Below, piece by piece: positions 24,042 to 36,521 of a stretch of 64,000 nucleotides of DNA (within the stretch, counting starts at the first letter, position 1; every line of letters begins with the position of its first letter). The DNA comes from Pseudoscleropodium purum (taxonomy: Eukaryota > Streptophyta > Bryopsida > Hypnales > Brachytheciaceae). The DNA lies in assembly GCA_963969395.1 (NCBI GenBank), contig OZ017801.1:6574501-6638500 (forward strand). Reading direction: 5' to 3'. The notes under the pieces were generated by a model. The model saw only the letters and a list, made by a program, of their open reading frames with translations, ran no database searches and was not told the DNA's origin. Both the position numbers and the translations under genes were made by a program.

Positions 24042-24950
24042 CTCAACTCCTTCATACTGCACTACATCGTTGCTTCGCGCTTGTGATGCACAATTTCCAA
24101 GAGTGTTCAAGTATTCCTGGAGTTTTGCAAGGGAACACTCCATTCGCGGAATCTAAATCTGCTTCCTCTGTCCTTATAATAGTACAGTTGTTTTACATTT
24201 TTTTGTAACTACCGAGTGAGATCAATATTTTGGTCGTCGTCTCGTCCTCATCTCTCTTTACAATCTCTTATCTCTTGTATTGCGATTACCAAACAAAGGA
24301 TTCAGGTCTTCGCTTTGATAAACGACAGACGTTGACCCTTAAATTTCTGGGAAGCCTAATTTTGGTTGCAACCTGGTGTTTTTTGTCCATTTGTCATAGA
24401 AGGTAATATGTCTAGGGTCGCTGCGGATGCAATGACATTGAGGAAATCAAGGTTTCTGAGTATTCCTCGAAATCCTCTCTCCGTCATGGCTTGCTTCCTC
24501 TATACCAAAAATGTATAGCACAAGGGATGGTTCATTTTGTTGAACTTCTACAAAGTGGTCCCAAAATGTTCCATATGATGCTTTCTTTCACTCATATTGA
24601 AATATTTTGTGCATTGCATCTCTCATCAGAACCCATACAGGACGGCAGTTAAGTTTCCTGAACCTCGTTGAAAGCTTCACGAAGGCTGTGATTGAATTCG
24701 TTTTCTGGCATATACATTCCACATTTCATGGGCAAGCTTCAATTCAAGATTTCCTCGATTCAAGTGACCCCGTGAGATGAAGTTCAAGAATATTATGATC
24801 CCCAAATAGACAATGCCAATACACATATATATAAATAGTAGACTTTTGACTGAAACAAGAGCATTCTCAATATTCGATACTTGTTGAACGTGTTCCTCGT
24901 TTTGAGACTCATCACCTCATGAACTACGAACAGCAATGATTCAATGAGCC
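24042..24950. other. Convergent 3' flanks
   Basis: Two genes end towards each other here, the NFD2-like gene at 24041 and the PNSB2-like gene at 24951. The interval is GC-moderate and contains probable 3' untranslated sequence of both. No open frame or repeat is supported. Confidence 0.5.
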
Positions 24951-27550
24951 TCACTTACTTGGATTCTCCAGTTGCTTTGCAGCTCTCCATTCTTGACCTG
25001 GCTGTAAATGCACTGGTCGATTCAATCGTGAAAATTCAATACATACAAACGAATCCCAATCCTCGAGGCCAGATTCTTCACCAGGATTGGATATCCGAAT
25101 GTCTTCGAAACCAGTGCTGTGGAAGTTGATTGTTCGCCTCTTACCCTGTTAAATAACAATCAGCACAATGCCTTGTGAGCATAACATTTGCAAAGTGGCT
25201 CTACGAGGGCACCCATCTTACTGTTCACCCAACAGCATGTATTAAAACAGGACATGATTTGGATTCTATCAATGTGCTTGAGAATGGGGTGCAACATGTT
25301 ACTTCTATTTGTTCACAAGTGTCAATCTGGGAAGTTCAATTGAGGGAACTATTGAAGAAATTGAGGTCAAGGGCTTCCATCTTCCAAAATTCAGTGACTT
25401 GGGATGGAAGGGGATGTATGTCAATGAAAAAAGTCCCAAGGATTAGAGTGGTTGAGATACACCAATTCTTCCTTGCATTAGATGATCTAAAATACCTCTA
25501 TTAGACCATTTAGAATACCTCAATTCCTCCTTGAATTAGTAAATGAGTCTAAGGTGTTAAGAACTTGTTTCAAGAATGTTGTGAGGATCCATTGCTACTT
25601 CAAATAGAATACCTCAACTGGACCACCTAAAAAACCTTGATTCTTGCTTGAATTAGCAAATGAGTCTAAGGTCTTAGGAGCTTGTTTCAAGAATGTTTTG
25701 AGGATCCATTGTTACTTCAAATAAATCCTAAGCTTTTCAAAGAACAAAACTTGACAAATGAAATCCTAAATCCAAATATTGATCTTTAATGGTAAGTGCT
25801 TACCCGGTCAAGGAGAGACATAGAATCTTGTATGTCAATGTAGACCCTATCCATACCACCCTTCATCTTAACCATATCCTCTTTTTCCACGCCTATATTA
25901 TCGAGAGGTCTTGGCTGATACTTGTAACCTTGAAGACCGGTTGCATAGACTCCATCAACAAAATTGACTGCAACACTTGTTTGGAAGGAGCCATGAATGC
26001 TGATTGGATGGCTGCCCACATTGGTGGTAATGAGGGCACATGATAGAGCAACTTCAGTCAAGGTGAAAACATACTTGAATTGCAAGACGGCACCACCCTC
26101 AGAATCTTGACTCTTTGAAGTTGTTGATAACGTCATCTTGAATCATCCATGAACATCAAAAAGTTTTAAGAAAATCACAACATTGGTTTGAAAAGACTCA
26201 ATTTGGTAATTATATGGTGTGAGTATTGTCAACATAGAGATTGAGACATTCCAATGAAAAACACTTAAAAACCCTAAACCCTCTAAAACCTTAATCCTTT
26301 TCATAATTAACTCTCTCCATATTAATAAGTTTGAGTGAGTTGAATATGATGCATTCAATGCTGTCATTAGGGAATGCATTTGTCCAAGTCATAATTTGAG
26401 AGTAGGCATCAAAATCTTCAATGCTGAACTTGTTTCCCATCTCTCCCACTTGCATAATGACACTATGTTGAATTGAACATCAAGTTTTGCATCTTCTGTG
26501 ACATGACCAAGATAACTACCACTTGAATCCTCAAACTCTCTATGTTGTGGAATGTTCTGACAAGTTTAATCACACTCCCTTTCAACACCCATTCCTTAAG
26601 ACCTGGAACGCACTATTATCACATCCTATTGCAAACTGTGTACTATTAGAGGGTGTAATAATGTGTGAAAACCAGGGCAATTTGGACTGAGAACGTTCTA
26701 CTCCAAGATTTTGAAGATGCAATTACAGCATTATGCCAACAGTGAGAGTGCAATTACGGAGGTTTGGGCGCCATATATTGGGAACTGTGTAATATTAGAG
26801 GGTGACAATAATGTGTGAAAACTAGGGCAATTTTGACTGAGAACGTTGTATTCCAAGCTTTGGAAGATGTAATGACAGAGTTACGTCACTCAGAAGAGTG
26901 CAATTACGGGGTGCAAGAGAAAGTCGCCATAGAAAGTTGATCCATACCTGTACAAACTGGGAGGGATCGCTTCTCACATTCTCCACTTCCCAGCATTCCG
27001 TCGAAGCTAACAAATTCGACTCACTGTGCCCTGCCTCCCAAACCCGAAGCGCGACTCCTCCGACCGTCGTCGGCTTCTCCAATCCAGGCACCACTGCCGT
27101 GTACAGCAACTCCTCCACTCCTCCGTGCCACATTCCCGATTTGTACGACGCCACAAGTGCACTCTGCAACACCACTCGAGCACTGGAGCCTTCGTTCAGC
27201 CGCATCTCCACGATCTTGTACCCGGCCGCTTCCACGAATTTCACGCCCGCTTGGCCGAATCTCTCCTCCATTTCCTGAACGCTCCATGGCAAGGCGGACT
27301 CCACTCGACTGCAGCTCACACTGCCGAGACGCCTCAAACGTCCACCTGTTTGACCTAATTTCGTTTCGACTGCGCACTCAATGCTCAACCGCCTCACTCG
27401 TCTTCTGCGAACAATCCAATTGTCCCTGAGAGGTGCATCGACGCCTTTGGTTAAGGTGCGCAAACCTCCAGCTCGGCAAGTGGACGGTGCTGCATAGGAA
27501 TTGTACTGCGAAGAGAGAGACAGACGAAGCATGGCGTGAATTTGCCTCAT
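24951..27550 (-). CDS. PNSB2/NDF5-like mutarotase-fold subunit of chloroplast NDH
   Basis: Three minus-strand exons (26948-27550, 25804-26136, 24951-25145) give 376 residues in phase. The first 50-60 residues are basic and serine-rich, like a plastid transit peptide. Exon 1 then has the features of plant NDF2/NDF5 proteins: VVLQSALVASYKSGMWHGG, LLYTAVVPG, VGGVALRVWEAG. Exon 2 continues with LTEVALSCALITTNVG, YATGLQGYKYQPRP and DRVYIDIQDSMSLLDR. Exon 3 starts GKRRTINFHSTGFEDI and ends with LQPGQEWRAAKQL, the usual close of a galactose-mutarotase fold. Family members sit in subcomplex B of the NDH complex that drives cyclic electron flow around photosystem I, without known epimerase activity. 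PNSB2 versus NDF5, or a glucose-6-phosphate epimerase-like relative, cannot be settled by eye. Both introns carry tandem duplications. Confidence 0.75.
25500..25735. repeat. Tandem duplication in intron 2 of the PNSB2-like gene
   Basis: Two adjacent units of roughly 110-120 bp share AATACCTCAA, GAATTAG.AAATGAGTCTAAGG and GAGGATCCATTG.TACTTCAAATA in the same order. They differ at scattered bases and by short indels. The unit looks non-coding and intron-confined. Confidence 0.75.
26633..26912. repeat. Tandem duplication in intron 1 of the PNSB2-like gene
   Basis: The phrase CTGTGTA.TATTAGAGGGTG at 26636 recurs about 148 bp later, and both units go on to AATGTGTGAAAAC.AGGGCAATTT and ACTGAGAACGTT, ending with GAGTGCAATTACGG. 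The second unit ends about 35 bp before the exon 1 donor at 26948. Confidence 0.8.
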
Positions 27551-29598
27551 TAAAACACCATTTCAGCTGAAGTCACATGAGCCGAATTCGCTAGCAAAGC
27601 TGAAGGTCTAAGCTCCCATTCTGATCAGTAGTGAAAATGCATGTAGCCGTCGCTACCCGCCATAGCCACACCTAATTGCGAAATTCATCGCAATTCCCCT
27701 TGAGATTGGAAAAAGCCTGTGATGCCTTATCGTCTTTGTGCTACGAGTCTTCTACCGAAAAAGACTGGTCCAACCCAATATGCGCTAAACCCGGATGATA
27801 AATGTTGCCAAAAATGTACTTCATCCAAGTAAAAGTCATTGAGAAAGTTTCAAGAAAAGTCATGAAAGTCATGGAAAGAAGAAAGAATGCTCTACGGGAA
27901 TCAATGGAATAGATATTCTGAATAATTCTTGAATGTAAATTTTTTAAAATGATCTTACTATATTTAGGTTAAATTATTTCAAAGGACTAGCTTTTGAAGG
28001 ATAAGCCATGTCATAAAAGTAGTCAACCCAAAATTTATCAAATTTTACTAATAAAAAATCATGGTCCGTGTAGACTAAGCTTAAAGACTCACAATTAGAC
28101 CAAGTGTGAGTCTTAAAGCTCAGTCTATGTAGACCTTGTTTCTATTCATGACTATATACATTCTTCATTTGTATAGTCTTTATAATGAGTCATTGATTAT
28201 GTGTATAGCAGTGCCTGCCACTTTTGGATACATTGATTGGATACTTTCTTTCCCCTCCAATGTTTTAGGATAAATGCTTAAGTGTTCAATCTAAAGACAA
28301 TAAACTCATTTTATAATAAAGAATTGAAATTCCTTCAACATATCTATATTGTACTTCATGTATATAGAACATTGTTTTTCTTTCCATCGGTATAGTACAT
28401 GATTTTTTTCTTAAAACTTCTTCTATGAATATTAATTAGATGAAGCACATGTGAAAAAGTCACTTTGGTATTTTGCTTTTCTACAACAACCTTAACAACA
28501 ACAAAATTGGTGTGATGAAGAATTTGTCCACAAGGACTCCATGTGAGATGCCATATGAACAAACTCTTAATTTTTGTCAACCTTACAATAAAAAACTTTT
28601 GAAAACAAATTTTTTCAAAATTCTTCAAAAATTAATTGCAAATTTCTTGTTAAAGATTTTCAAAAAGAATTGCTTTATTTATATGTCTATTTTCAATTAA
28701 TATAAACTTAAAATATTTTCATCTTATTTTTTTTTTTTCATTCATTTGTGAAAGGCCATTTAAAAAGAGGAAAAAATTGGATTTTGAAGTGAGACAAACT
28801 TGTGCTATTTAAACAATTGAATATGTACTAATATGAACTTTCAAGATTTAAATCTTACACATGCTTCAAAAACTAATCTTGGACCATGTAGACTAAGGGT
28901 TGTTTTTTATTTGAAGGTCAAGGTAATTTATTAAGTCAAAGGCTAAAAATCCTCTCTTGTGATTGGACAAAATACAAAAATCAGTCCCAAATCTTTTACA
29001 CCTAGGAGTTGAGACAATTTGGTAGAATGGATTTTTTATTTCATAAAGACATGATTTAACAAGGCCCAAACTTGTTAAATTGGATGCATAAAAAATGGGA
29101 GGCCAATTTCTTGGCTTGGAAGCTAATGTCAATTAAAAAAATTCTTTTAAAAATTAAATGTTATTTTTTTCAACAAATCAAATCCATTGGATTGAATGCA
29201 ATTGGCCTTTACAGAAAATTGGACCAACCTCTAGATTTAAAGTAGCCATGAAAATTTTAGCCTTCTCTCTCTTTTCTAAATTTGATTGAATTGGCCTAGC
29301 TTCTTGGCCTCAAGGCCTTTACATATGAGATAATTGACTTTATTATAATCTTATTCTAATGATTAGTAGAAGATGGCCTTTAGCCCAATAGGGCCTGAAA
29401 TTTTGTGCAATCATCCCCAAGGGAAATTGGCTTGTCCTCTAGGTGTAAAGTGTCTTTAAGCTTGAAGACTTGCAACTAGTCACACATTTAGAAAACTACT
29501 AGGAGTGTTTGGATGAACAAAAAAAATAGTTACTATATGCATTAGACTTGTGTGCATTCATTCATTGTTCAAAATTTGAACATGTTGTCTTGAACCTC
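27551..29598. other. 5' flank of the PNSB2-like gene, then AT-rich spacer
   Basis: Bases 27551-27850 are GC-moderate and probably hold the promoter. At 28063-28135 there is a 73-bp imperfect palindrome (GTGTAGACTAAGC with GAGTCTTAAAGC), part of which recurs near 28881. The rest is AT-rich without a supportable gene. Confidence 0.45.
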
Positions 29599-30422
29599 TT
29601 AACCCATATAGTTCCTTGACTATGTTTTTGCCAAAAACACTTCAAAACTGCCATTTCTTGGACAAGTTTCAAAATTTAGAAAAAAAAACATTTTTGGACA
29701 CATGTAACAATATGATCTTGTAGTAAATTGGTTTGAAAAGATGTGAAAATGTTCAAAATGATTGCAACTCTTTGGATTCATTTTTCAGGTCATGTTGGAT
29801 ACATACTTGAAAAAAATACATACATACTCAGATCATTTGGAATTGTACAACATATAGGAAAAAAATAGTAAGTAAATAGTAGTAGAGAATGATTCAAAAT
29901 ACTAAATCATTAAAAATTGAAATATGGAATTGAAAAATGTCAATCCCAATGGTTGAAATGTTGTAATAAACAATTTACATCCTATGATTTTTTTGATTTT
30001 TTTTCAAAAATATTGAAAATTGGGTAAAATAAAAGATTTCAAAATTTATTTTAGAGTAGGGAATCCATAATTGCCCACAAACAAAAAATCCTCATAACTT
30101 TTGACTTGTTGATCAAAATGGAATGATTCAGAGTTTTCCTTGTATATATAAGTCTAGAGAACAAATTTCAAATTTTGATTGTTAAAAAAAATGATTTTTT
30201 CCGATCTGCCTAGACTGCCCTAGTTGAGAAGCAAAATACATATTAGGCTATAACTTTTGACTCCTATTTCCAAATGTCATGAAATTTGTTGCACATGAAA
30301 GATATTCCTTGTCTACACCTTCTACTATAATTTCAGCCTTAAATATGCAAATTTCTGGTCACAATGACTTACCCAAAATTTCTATACAGCCAAAAAATGC
30401 AGTCCAGTTCTTTAGGAGTTAA
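29599..30422. mobile_element. TTA-type miniature inverted-repeat element, copy B
   Basis: It starts TTAACCCATATAGTTCC and ends TTCTTTAGGAGTTAA. The right half is the reverse complement of copy A over several hundred bases, for example GCAAATTTCTGGTCACAATG. The left end shares GCCAAAAACACTTCAAAACTG with copy D at 36522. It has no coding capacity and belongs to the TTA/TAA-edged family. Confidence 0.65.
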
Positions 30423-33251
30423 GAACTTTAAGCAGCTTAAGTTCCAAAAATGTACAGACATGTATTCATATTAATTTTGGTGATTTTTAAAGAATTTGAT
30501 TTTACATATTTATTAAGGTCATATTTGAATGCCCATTTTTTGAACTACAAAAGTTACCTGTGACAAATATTATATTCTTTGAATTAGAAAATGTTCTTTG
30601 AAAAAAGTTTTGGAAACCAAGACTATAAACACGTAATAGAACTAATCGTAGATCAACAGTCAGACATTTAAATGACTAAAAAACAAGATTTGAAATGGAT
30701 GAGATATATTTACATTCATTTAATGTGTATGACATTAATTTATCAAATAAATTCTATTTGGAAAATTATTAAAATTAGAATATTTTAGAATATTATTATA
30801 TTGTACCAATTTTTACTAACTTTTTACTAATTTAAATTTTGCATCTTGAGTTCACTTTATTAGCTATGCTAAGGCAATTTCAAAAAATATATTTTCTTCT
30901 AATTTCAAGTCCTATTATCTTGCAATTTGCAAATTCTAAACTCTTGAAAATTTTTCTACATATTTGAAATTTTTGCCTCTAACTTTTAATTGTTTGGATT
31001 TCAAAAATAAAATTTCCACATTGGACAAGAAATCATCAAAAATGACTAGTGTATTGTCAATTAACTTAACCTCCTTGCATTGCAAAGTGATTTAGTATAA
31101 GCTAGACATCTCAATGATTTTAAACTTTTTCATGAGTGAAATTAACACCATTTACTTATTATTTGTCAAAATCCTCATTTTGGTGTAAAGCAAAATTTTT
31201 ACTCCAAAAGGGCCCAAAGTTTGTTGACCTTGTATTGCAGGAATGAAAAAAAGTTGTTTCTTCTCAATTCAAACAATATAATCCACATAGGCAAATGGGC
31301 TGAAATTTTTTCCACACTTTGGTAAAATACTTTCCTTTAGTTTTATATGGTTGAAGTTTCAATAAAAAGTTTCAATTATCATTTTAAAATATTATACCCA
31401 AAACTTGCAGTTTTTGACAATGTCTCTCTTACAAGAGCCTCAATCCTTTAGGAATTAATGGTTATGAAAGATTTAAAACACGCCACCCCATTGTGTCACA
31501 ATTCAATGGAGACTATTTGTGCCATTGAATACTAATAATGGACATATTTAATTTGAAATATACACCATTAATACATTCAATTTGTAGTACAAGACATTGT
31601 ATTTTATAACAACCTCAATCACATTAGCAAGGCACTCTAGCATGGACCAAGTCCTGTACCTTTCACTGTCACAAATTCTTAGTTGGTTAAATTTGCCCTA
31701 ATGCAAGTTCACATTACTATAAATTATTTGAACATATAGTTGTTAGCAAAAATATTTGGATAATGTAATAAATTTTGAAATTATTGAGGTAGTGATTGAA
31801 AAGTGTAGTTATCATATTACTTTTTGACAAAGTTTAGTAAGAATAATACATGGCATGCAATAAATGGCAATGCCATCAAAAATAGCCATTTGTAGGATCT
31901 ATCTATTGAAAGATTTGGAAGTAGTTTAACTAAATATGCACAAAAGTTGTGCACATCACAATCTTCTCAATGCAAGTGTTGTTTTGAAGCTTTCTTGTGC
32001 TACAAAAAAATTTAGTATTTTGGAGAGGCTAAAGGTGGTTTTCTATAGCTCCTAGGAGATCTAAAAGTCAATGAAAGATAGTTCTTAAGATGCACAAGCA
32101 AGGCAACTTGTATTGCAAAATTTCAACCATTAGATGTTTTTTCTAGCCTCTAGAAGACTATATTAGGGTCATTTCCAAAATTGTGAAGAAGTGCACTATT
32201 GTCCATAATATAAAAGAATTAAAAAATATATTAAAAAATAGAAATAGAAATATTTAAATAATAACATTTTTATAAAAAAATATTTAAAATTATGAATTAA
32301 TATTATTTGACATAACAGGGTCTTGGCCACATTATGTTGTTGACGTCCTAGCGTTCCCAAGTTCATAATAGTTTAGGAACTTGTAGTCTTCTTTTGGTCT
32401 AAATTTTTTTTTAATGAGTTTTAGACATTCCACAAACACTTTGTAGTGATGTAGTGTAAAGGTTTGGTGAGACACAGATTCTAAGAGATTAGGATTTCAC
32501 TTAGTAGATCTATTTTCTTGATGAATGTAAGCGTTGTGAAATTGTAAAGTATTTAAATGATGGATGTACTAGTATAACTATAGTAATACGAAGAGGATTA
32601 CAATCTAAAGGCATGCAATTGAGTGATGATATTACTAGAAAGAGTCTTCAAAGGCAAGGGCTACAAACTCGAGTCAAGACCCAAAAGACACTTTTAACAA
32701 ACTTCAGAAGCATTGAGTGTTTTGTTTTAAATCGGTAAAAAAAGTACAACCATATACTTGGGTAGATTGGAGTTTTGTCATTTCTTTTGTTGAGTCAAAT
32801 TTAACTTTTGGGGCTCAAATGGGCGGCAATATTATTAGAGAAAGAATTGAAAGTATCTCTTAGACCAGCATATGCAATGTACAATTAAACATGAGCTAGG
32901 GAAGAAGCATAATATTTTGGGGTTGTATGAACTTGGAAAGAGTTGGCCAACTTCATTTGATTTAAGGGATGATGGATAACTACATGTACCAAGAAACTAT
33001 ATGCATATAAGGTTTAGAGGAAGAGATCATTATTTTTCAAAACGACAAGGACCCTAAACACATTACACATTACAGTGTAGATTGGTTGCTTACACAAAAA
33101 TTTCAAGTTATTTGGTACCTATTGCAATGATATAACTTCAATCCTATAAAATATTTTTAGAATGAAGTAGATCGCCACATGAGAAAGTCTAAGAAGAAAC
33201 CTTCTAACAAAAGTAATTTGTAGGAAAAGATACAAAAAATTTGGTATAGTA
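30423..33251. other. AT-rich spacer, possible short TTA-element
   Basis: No gene is supported. A stretch from TTAACCTCC near 31067 to TCCTTTAGGAATTAA near 31459 has ends that resemble the TTA-type family and may be a 390-bp member; this is weak. The rest is unstructured AT-rich DNA. Confidence 0.35.
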
Positions 33252-33996
33252 TTAACCCCTAATAAAAGGACCAATTTATGTTTTTTTTGGCAATAGAGTG
33301 ATTTGGGTAGCTCAATATGAATGGAAATTTTAATTTAAGAAAATCCACACAACATATGCTTAAGAAATAGCTTAAAGGCCTAAAAATTTTCATAATATTT
33401 GACTACATGGTTAAAAAGTTATTACATGATAATTATATAATTTTCATTGCTTAGTAAGCAACTCATGGGGCTCAGAAAACTTCTTTAAAATCACTTTTAA
33501 GAAAAAATAAAAATTTGAATTTATTCTATAGATTTATATATGTATGTGGGATATTTTGAATTATTTCATTTTGATTGATGAGATGAAAGTTATGAAGAAT
33601 TTTAGCTTGTGGGTAGGTATGGAGTCTTTGAAAACCATAACTACCCACAAACTAAAACTCCTCAAACTTCCATCTCATTAATCAAAATAAAATAATTCAA
33701 AATATCCTACATATATATAAATCTAGAGAATCAATTTCAAATTTCTGTTTATTAAAAGAATAATTTTGAAACAAAATTTTTGAGTTGCTTGAACTTCCCT
33801 CTAAGCAATGAAAATTAAATATTATGCAACTTTTTAACCATATAGTCAAATGTTATGAATGTGTTGCACTTTAAAGCTACTCCTTGGGTACAAATTGTGT
33901 GGAATTTTTTTTTAAATTTAAAAATTCCATTTGTAATGAGTTGCCCAAAATTGCTATATTGCCAAAAAAACACAATTTGGTTCTTTAGGAGGTTAA
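33252..33996. mobile_element. TTA-type miniature inverted-repeat element, copy C
   Basis: It starts TTAACCCCTAATAAAAGG and ends TTCTTTAGGAGGTTAA. Unlike the other copies it contains a long internal palindrome (about 33530-33740). In it a block with GATATTTTGAATTATTTC and CTTGTGGGTAG is followed at once by its reverse complement. The arm sequence matches the interior of copies A and B, so copy C seems to be a head-to-head duplication of one half. Confidence 0.65.
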
Positions 33997-34443
33997 GGAT
34001 GTTGTTGTTAAAAATTTGATATGTTCTATATCTAAGAGAGTTGCTCATGTTTACAAAGAAGAAGGTGACTACACGTGGTGGTAGTCATCATGAATGCTTA
34101 GAAATTGCATCTTTGAGTTGTGAAGTTATTTTGCAGTTTGTGTTTTAGTTTTTTTACAATTAATATACAATAATATTAGTTTTTGCAAAAAGAATCATAC
34201 GTTTTTTTCGCATATTTTAATTAAGATGGTTTTATTGGATTCTTATTTCAACTTCAAAAGTTGTATTGTATGTTTATTGCAATTATGTACTGTTATAGTC
34301 TTTTGCTTGCAATATTATGAGAGTTTTTGTAGGATAGGTAGCTAATTCTACAAATTAGCTTTCTTTGTACAACTATTTCTACTAACCATTGTACAATCTT
34401 GTGGCCTTTAACTATAAGTGTAGATAGGTGGAGCCATTAGACT
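33997..34443. other. AT-rich spacer
   Basis: No gene, repeat or structure was recognised in this interval between copy C of the TTA-type family and the first CACTA-like miniature element. Confidence 0.4.
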
Positions 34444-34639
34444 CACTAGAAGAAACCTACGTCTAAGTTGACGGATTTTTCTAGACATCTAATGTAACAA
34501 GCCATGTTTTTATGTCAACAATTACGTCCATTGTAACATCTTCATGTTACAGTGGATGTAATTGTTGACATAAAAACATGACTTGTTACATTAGATGTCT
34601 AGAAAAATCCATCAACTTAGGCAAGAGTTTCTTCTAGTA
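34444..34639. mobile_element. CACTA-like miniature element, copy 1
   Basis: The left end is CACTAGAAGAAAC and the right end GTTTCTTCTAGT. The whole element is an imperfect palindrome around CATCTTCATGTTAC. The ends match the CACTA...TAGTG pattern of En/Spm elements, which make 3-bp target duplications (known). Flanks ACT and ATT would be such a duplication with one change if the last G has mutated to A. Non-coding. Confidence 0.7.
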
Positions 34640-35149
34640 ATTGCATAGTCAAAGAATCTCATGCTTGTCATAAATAATTGTGAGCTCGTTAGAATATTCA
34701 AAAATCTCTAAATTGTGAAGATAAAGTCAAGGTTGGAAAGATAGAAAGGTATATAAGGTTGATAGGATCTGTTTCTAAATTCTAGCCCTAGGCCCAAACC
34801 AGCATGGCCGATGCTTATATTAATAGTTAATAAGAGACCACATTTCTTAATTTGAGAATTCAACAAATAGGTTAAAAGTAGATGAATTTGTTTCCAACTA
34901 ACAATTTTCGACTACACTATTAGGTGGAGTGGACGGCATGCAATCATCATCCCTAAGGAGTCTCACATGACTCCCAGTTCAGGCTAGTAGAAGTCTAGTG
35001 ATGCCGTCATTCTTTCATTTATTGGCTTTGTCCTTTGGACAAAGACTATGGCAAGGACTCCGCATCGATTCTACACAAATCTGAGTTTCCAAATTTTATC
35101 TACAATTCCATTCACACTCAACTATTGCAGTTTGATTTTTGCTTAACAC
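34640..35149. other. AT-rich spacer
   Basis: No gene is seen. The sequence becomes more GC-rich from about 34900, at the approach to the inverted arm that begins near 35150. Confidence 0.35.
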
Positions 35150-35278
35150 TAGGCCTACATGGTAAGAGCCAAGAGCTTCCATCTAGGGCGGACCCCATAT
35201 TGGGAGAACCCTTGGGGTGGCGCCTAGGCGGACCTCCAGTTGGCCCAAAGAGCCCCTAGTTAGGCACGGGTGACCTGC

Positions 35279-35493
35279 CACTAGAAGAAACCCTTGCCTA
35301 AATTGACGGATTTTTCTAGGCATCTAATATAACAAGTTGTGTTTTTATGTCAATAATTATGTCCACTCTAACATGAAGATGTTACAGTGAATGTAATTGT
35401 TGACATAAAAATACAGCTTGTCATATTAGATGTCTAGAAAAATCCATCAACTTAAACATGCAAAATCCCCCCAAAGACATGTTTCTTCTAGTG
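35279..35493. mobile_element. CACTA-like miniature element, copy 2
   Basis: Intact ends CACTAGAAGAAAC and GTTTCTTCTAGTG enclose a palindromic interior related to copy 1 at 34444. Flanking triplets are TGC and TGT, a 3-bp target duplication with one change. It interrupts the left arm of the larger inverted-repeat structure, so it arrived later. Confidence 0.75.
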
Positions 35494-36521
35494 TGTGGTG
35501 AAGGTGCGGGTGGCCTAAGGTTTGGGGCGAGTGACCCACGGTCAAGCCCAAGATACCTGTGGTCCAAGCAATCGGAATTTTTGTTTCACTATTTCTACCT
35601 GCCCACTTCCATTTTTCATCAACTAAGTTCTCATTGCTTGAATGTACATTTGTAGATGTTCTTATGTTTCCTTTCCTACCAAATTTGAATTGTTTTTTGT
35701 GCTTTTTTTCATGCACAAGTGCGTTTCATGGTGGATTTAGTGAATATTATTTCGGTGATGCTGGTAGTAGTGATTTGGAGGAGATGTGAATTGCTAGAAT
35801 GATATGATGTTGCATTGTGCATTGATTTTCTTAAACATTTAGTGTATTTTTAGTTTCTTTCTAAAGCACCAGCTTTGCATCTTAGATTCCGCAAATGCTA
35901 TCTTTGTGTAACTAGCAGCGATGATTCGCAATAGATGTGAATTTTTGGATTGGTGTAAATATGCATTATTTGTCTCTTTCAAAAAGATTTTGGACATTTT
36001 TTATTGCAATTTTGGAAAGCCTAATACTAATAATTGAGAAGAAATGTAAATTGCTTGGGTCCTTGAATTTGAATTCAAGAGCTACTGTAGTTCTTGCAAT
36101 TTGATCATATAAAGCTATAGAATAAGTAGCTCTATAGTTTGTTTTGGCAGGAAATCTCAACCTTGATCCTTGGGGTTTTGGTAGGGTTGAAGCCGGGCAT
36201 TTGTACCAATGTCTGTTCTATAGATGCGTGGCTAGGAGATGATTGACGAACTAATCAACACACTTGGTTCAATTCAATTTTAGAACACAATTCAATACCA
36301 TTTCGTTGGGACATGGATCATATATGTAGATGTGCGACAATAGTTTGGTAGTTTTTTACTATTGCTACATGAGCGCATTCTGTTAACTTTGTATTTGAAT
36401 GTTTCAGTGTTTAAAATGAATGTTGAAATTTTTATTTACTTCAATGTTAGAGATGCTTGATTTTGACTTAAGAGCAACTTGTCGATTTGAACCTAGTATT
36501 CAGTTTTCTTTTCCTCTTGAT

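Noticed and set aside
26898..27429. Plus-strand frames of 90-126 codons opposite the PNSB2-like exon 1
   Set aside because: They are antisense shadows of a transit-peptide and mutarotase exon that matches a known family on the minus strand.
35447..35789. Overlapping frames on both strands with FPFLPNLNCFLCFF as a small gene
   Set aside because: The same frame recurs inverted at 38454-38657 as part of the inverted arms, so it reflects a repeated DNA segment. No start context or family supports a gene.
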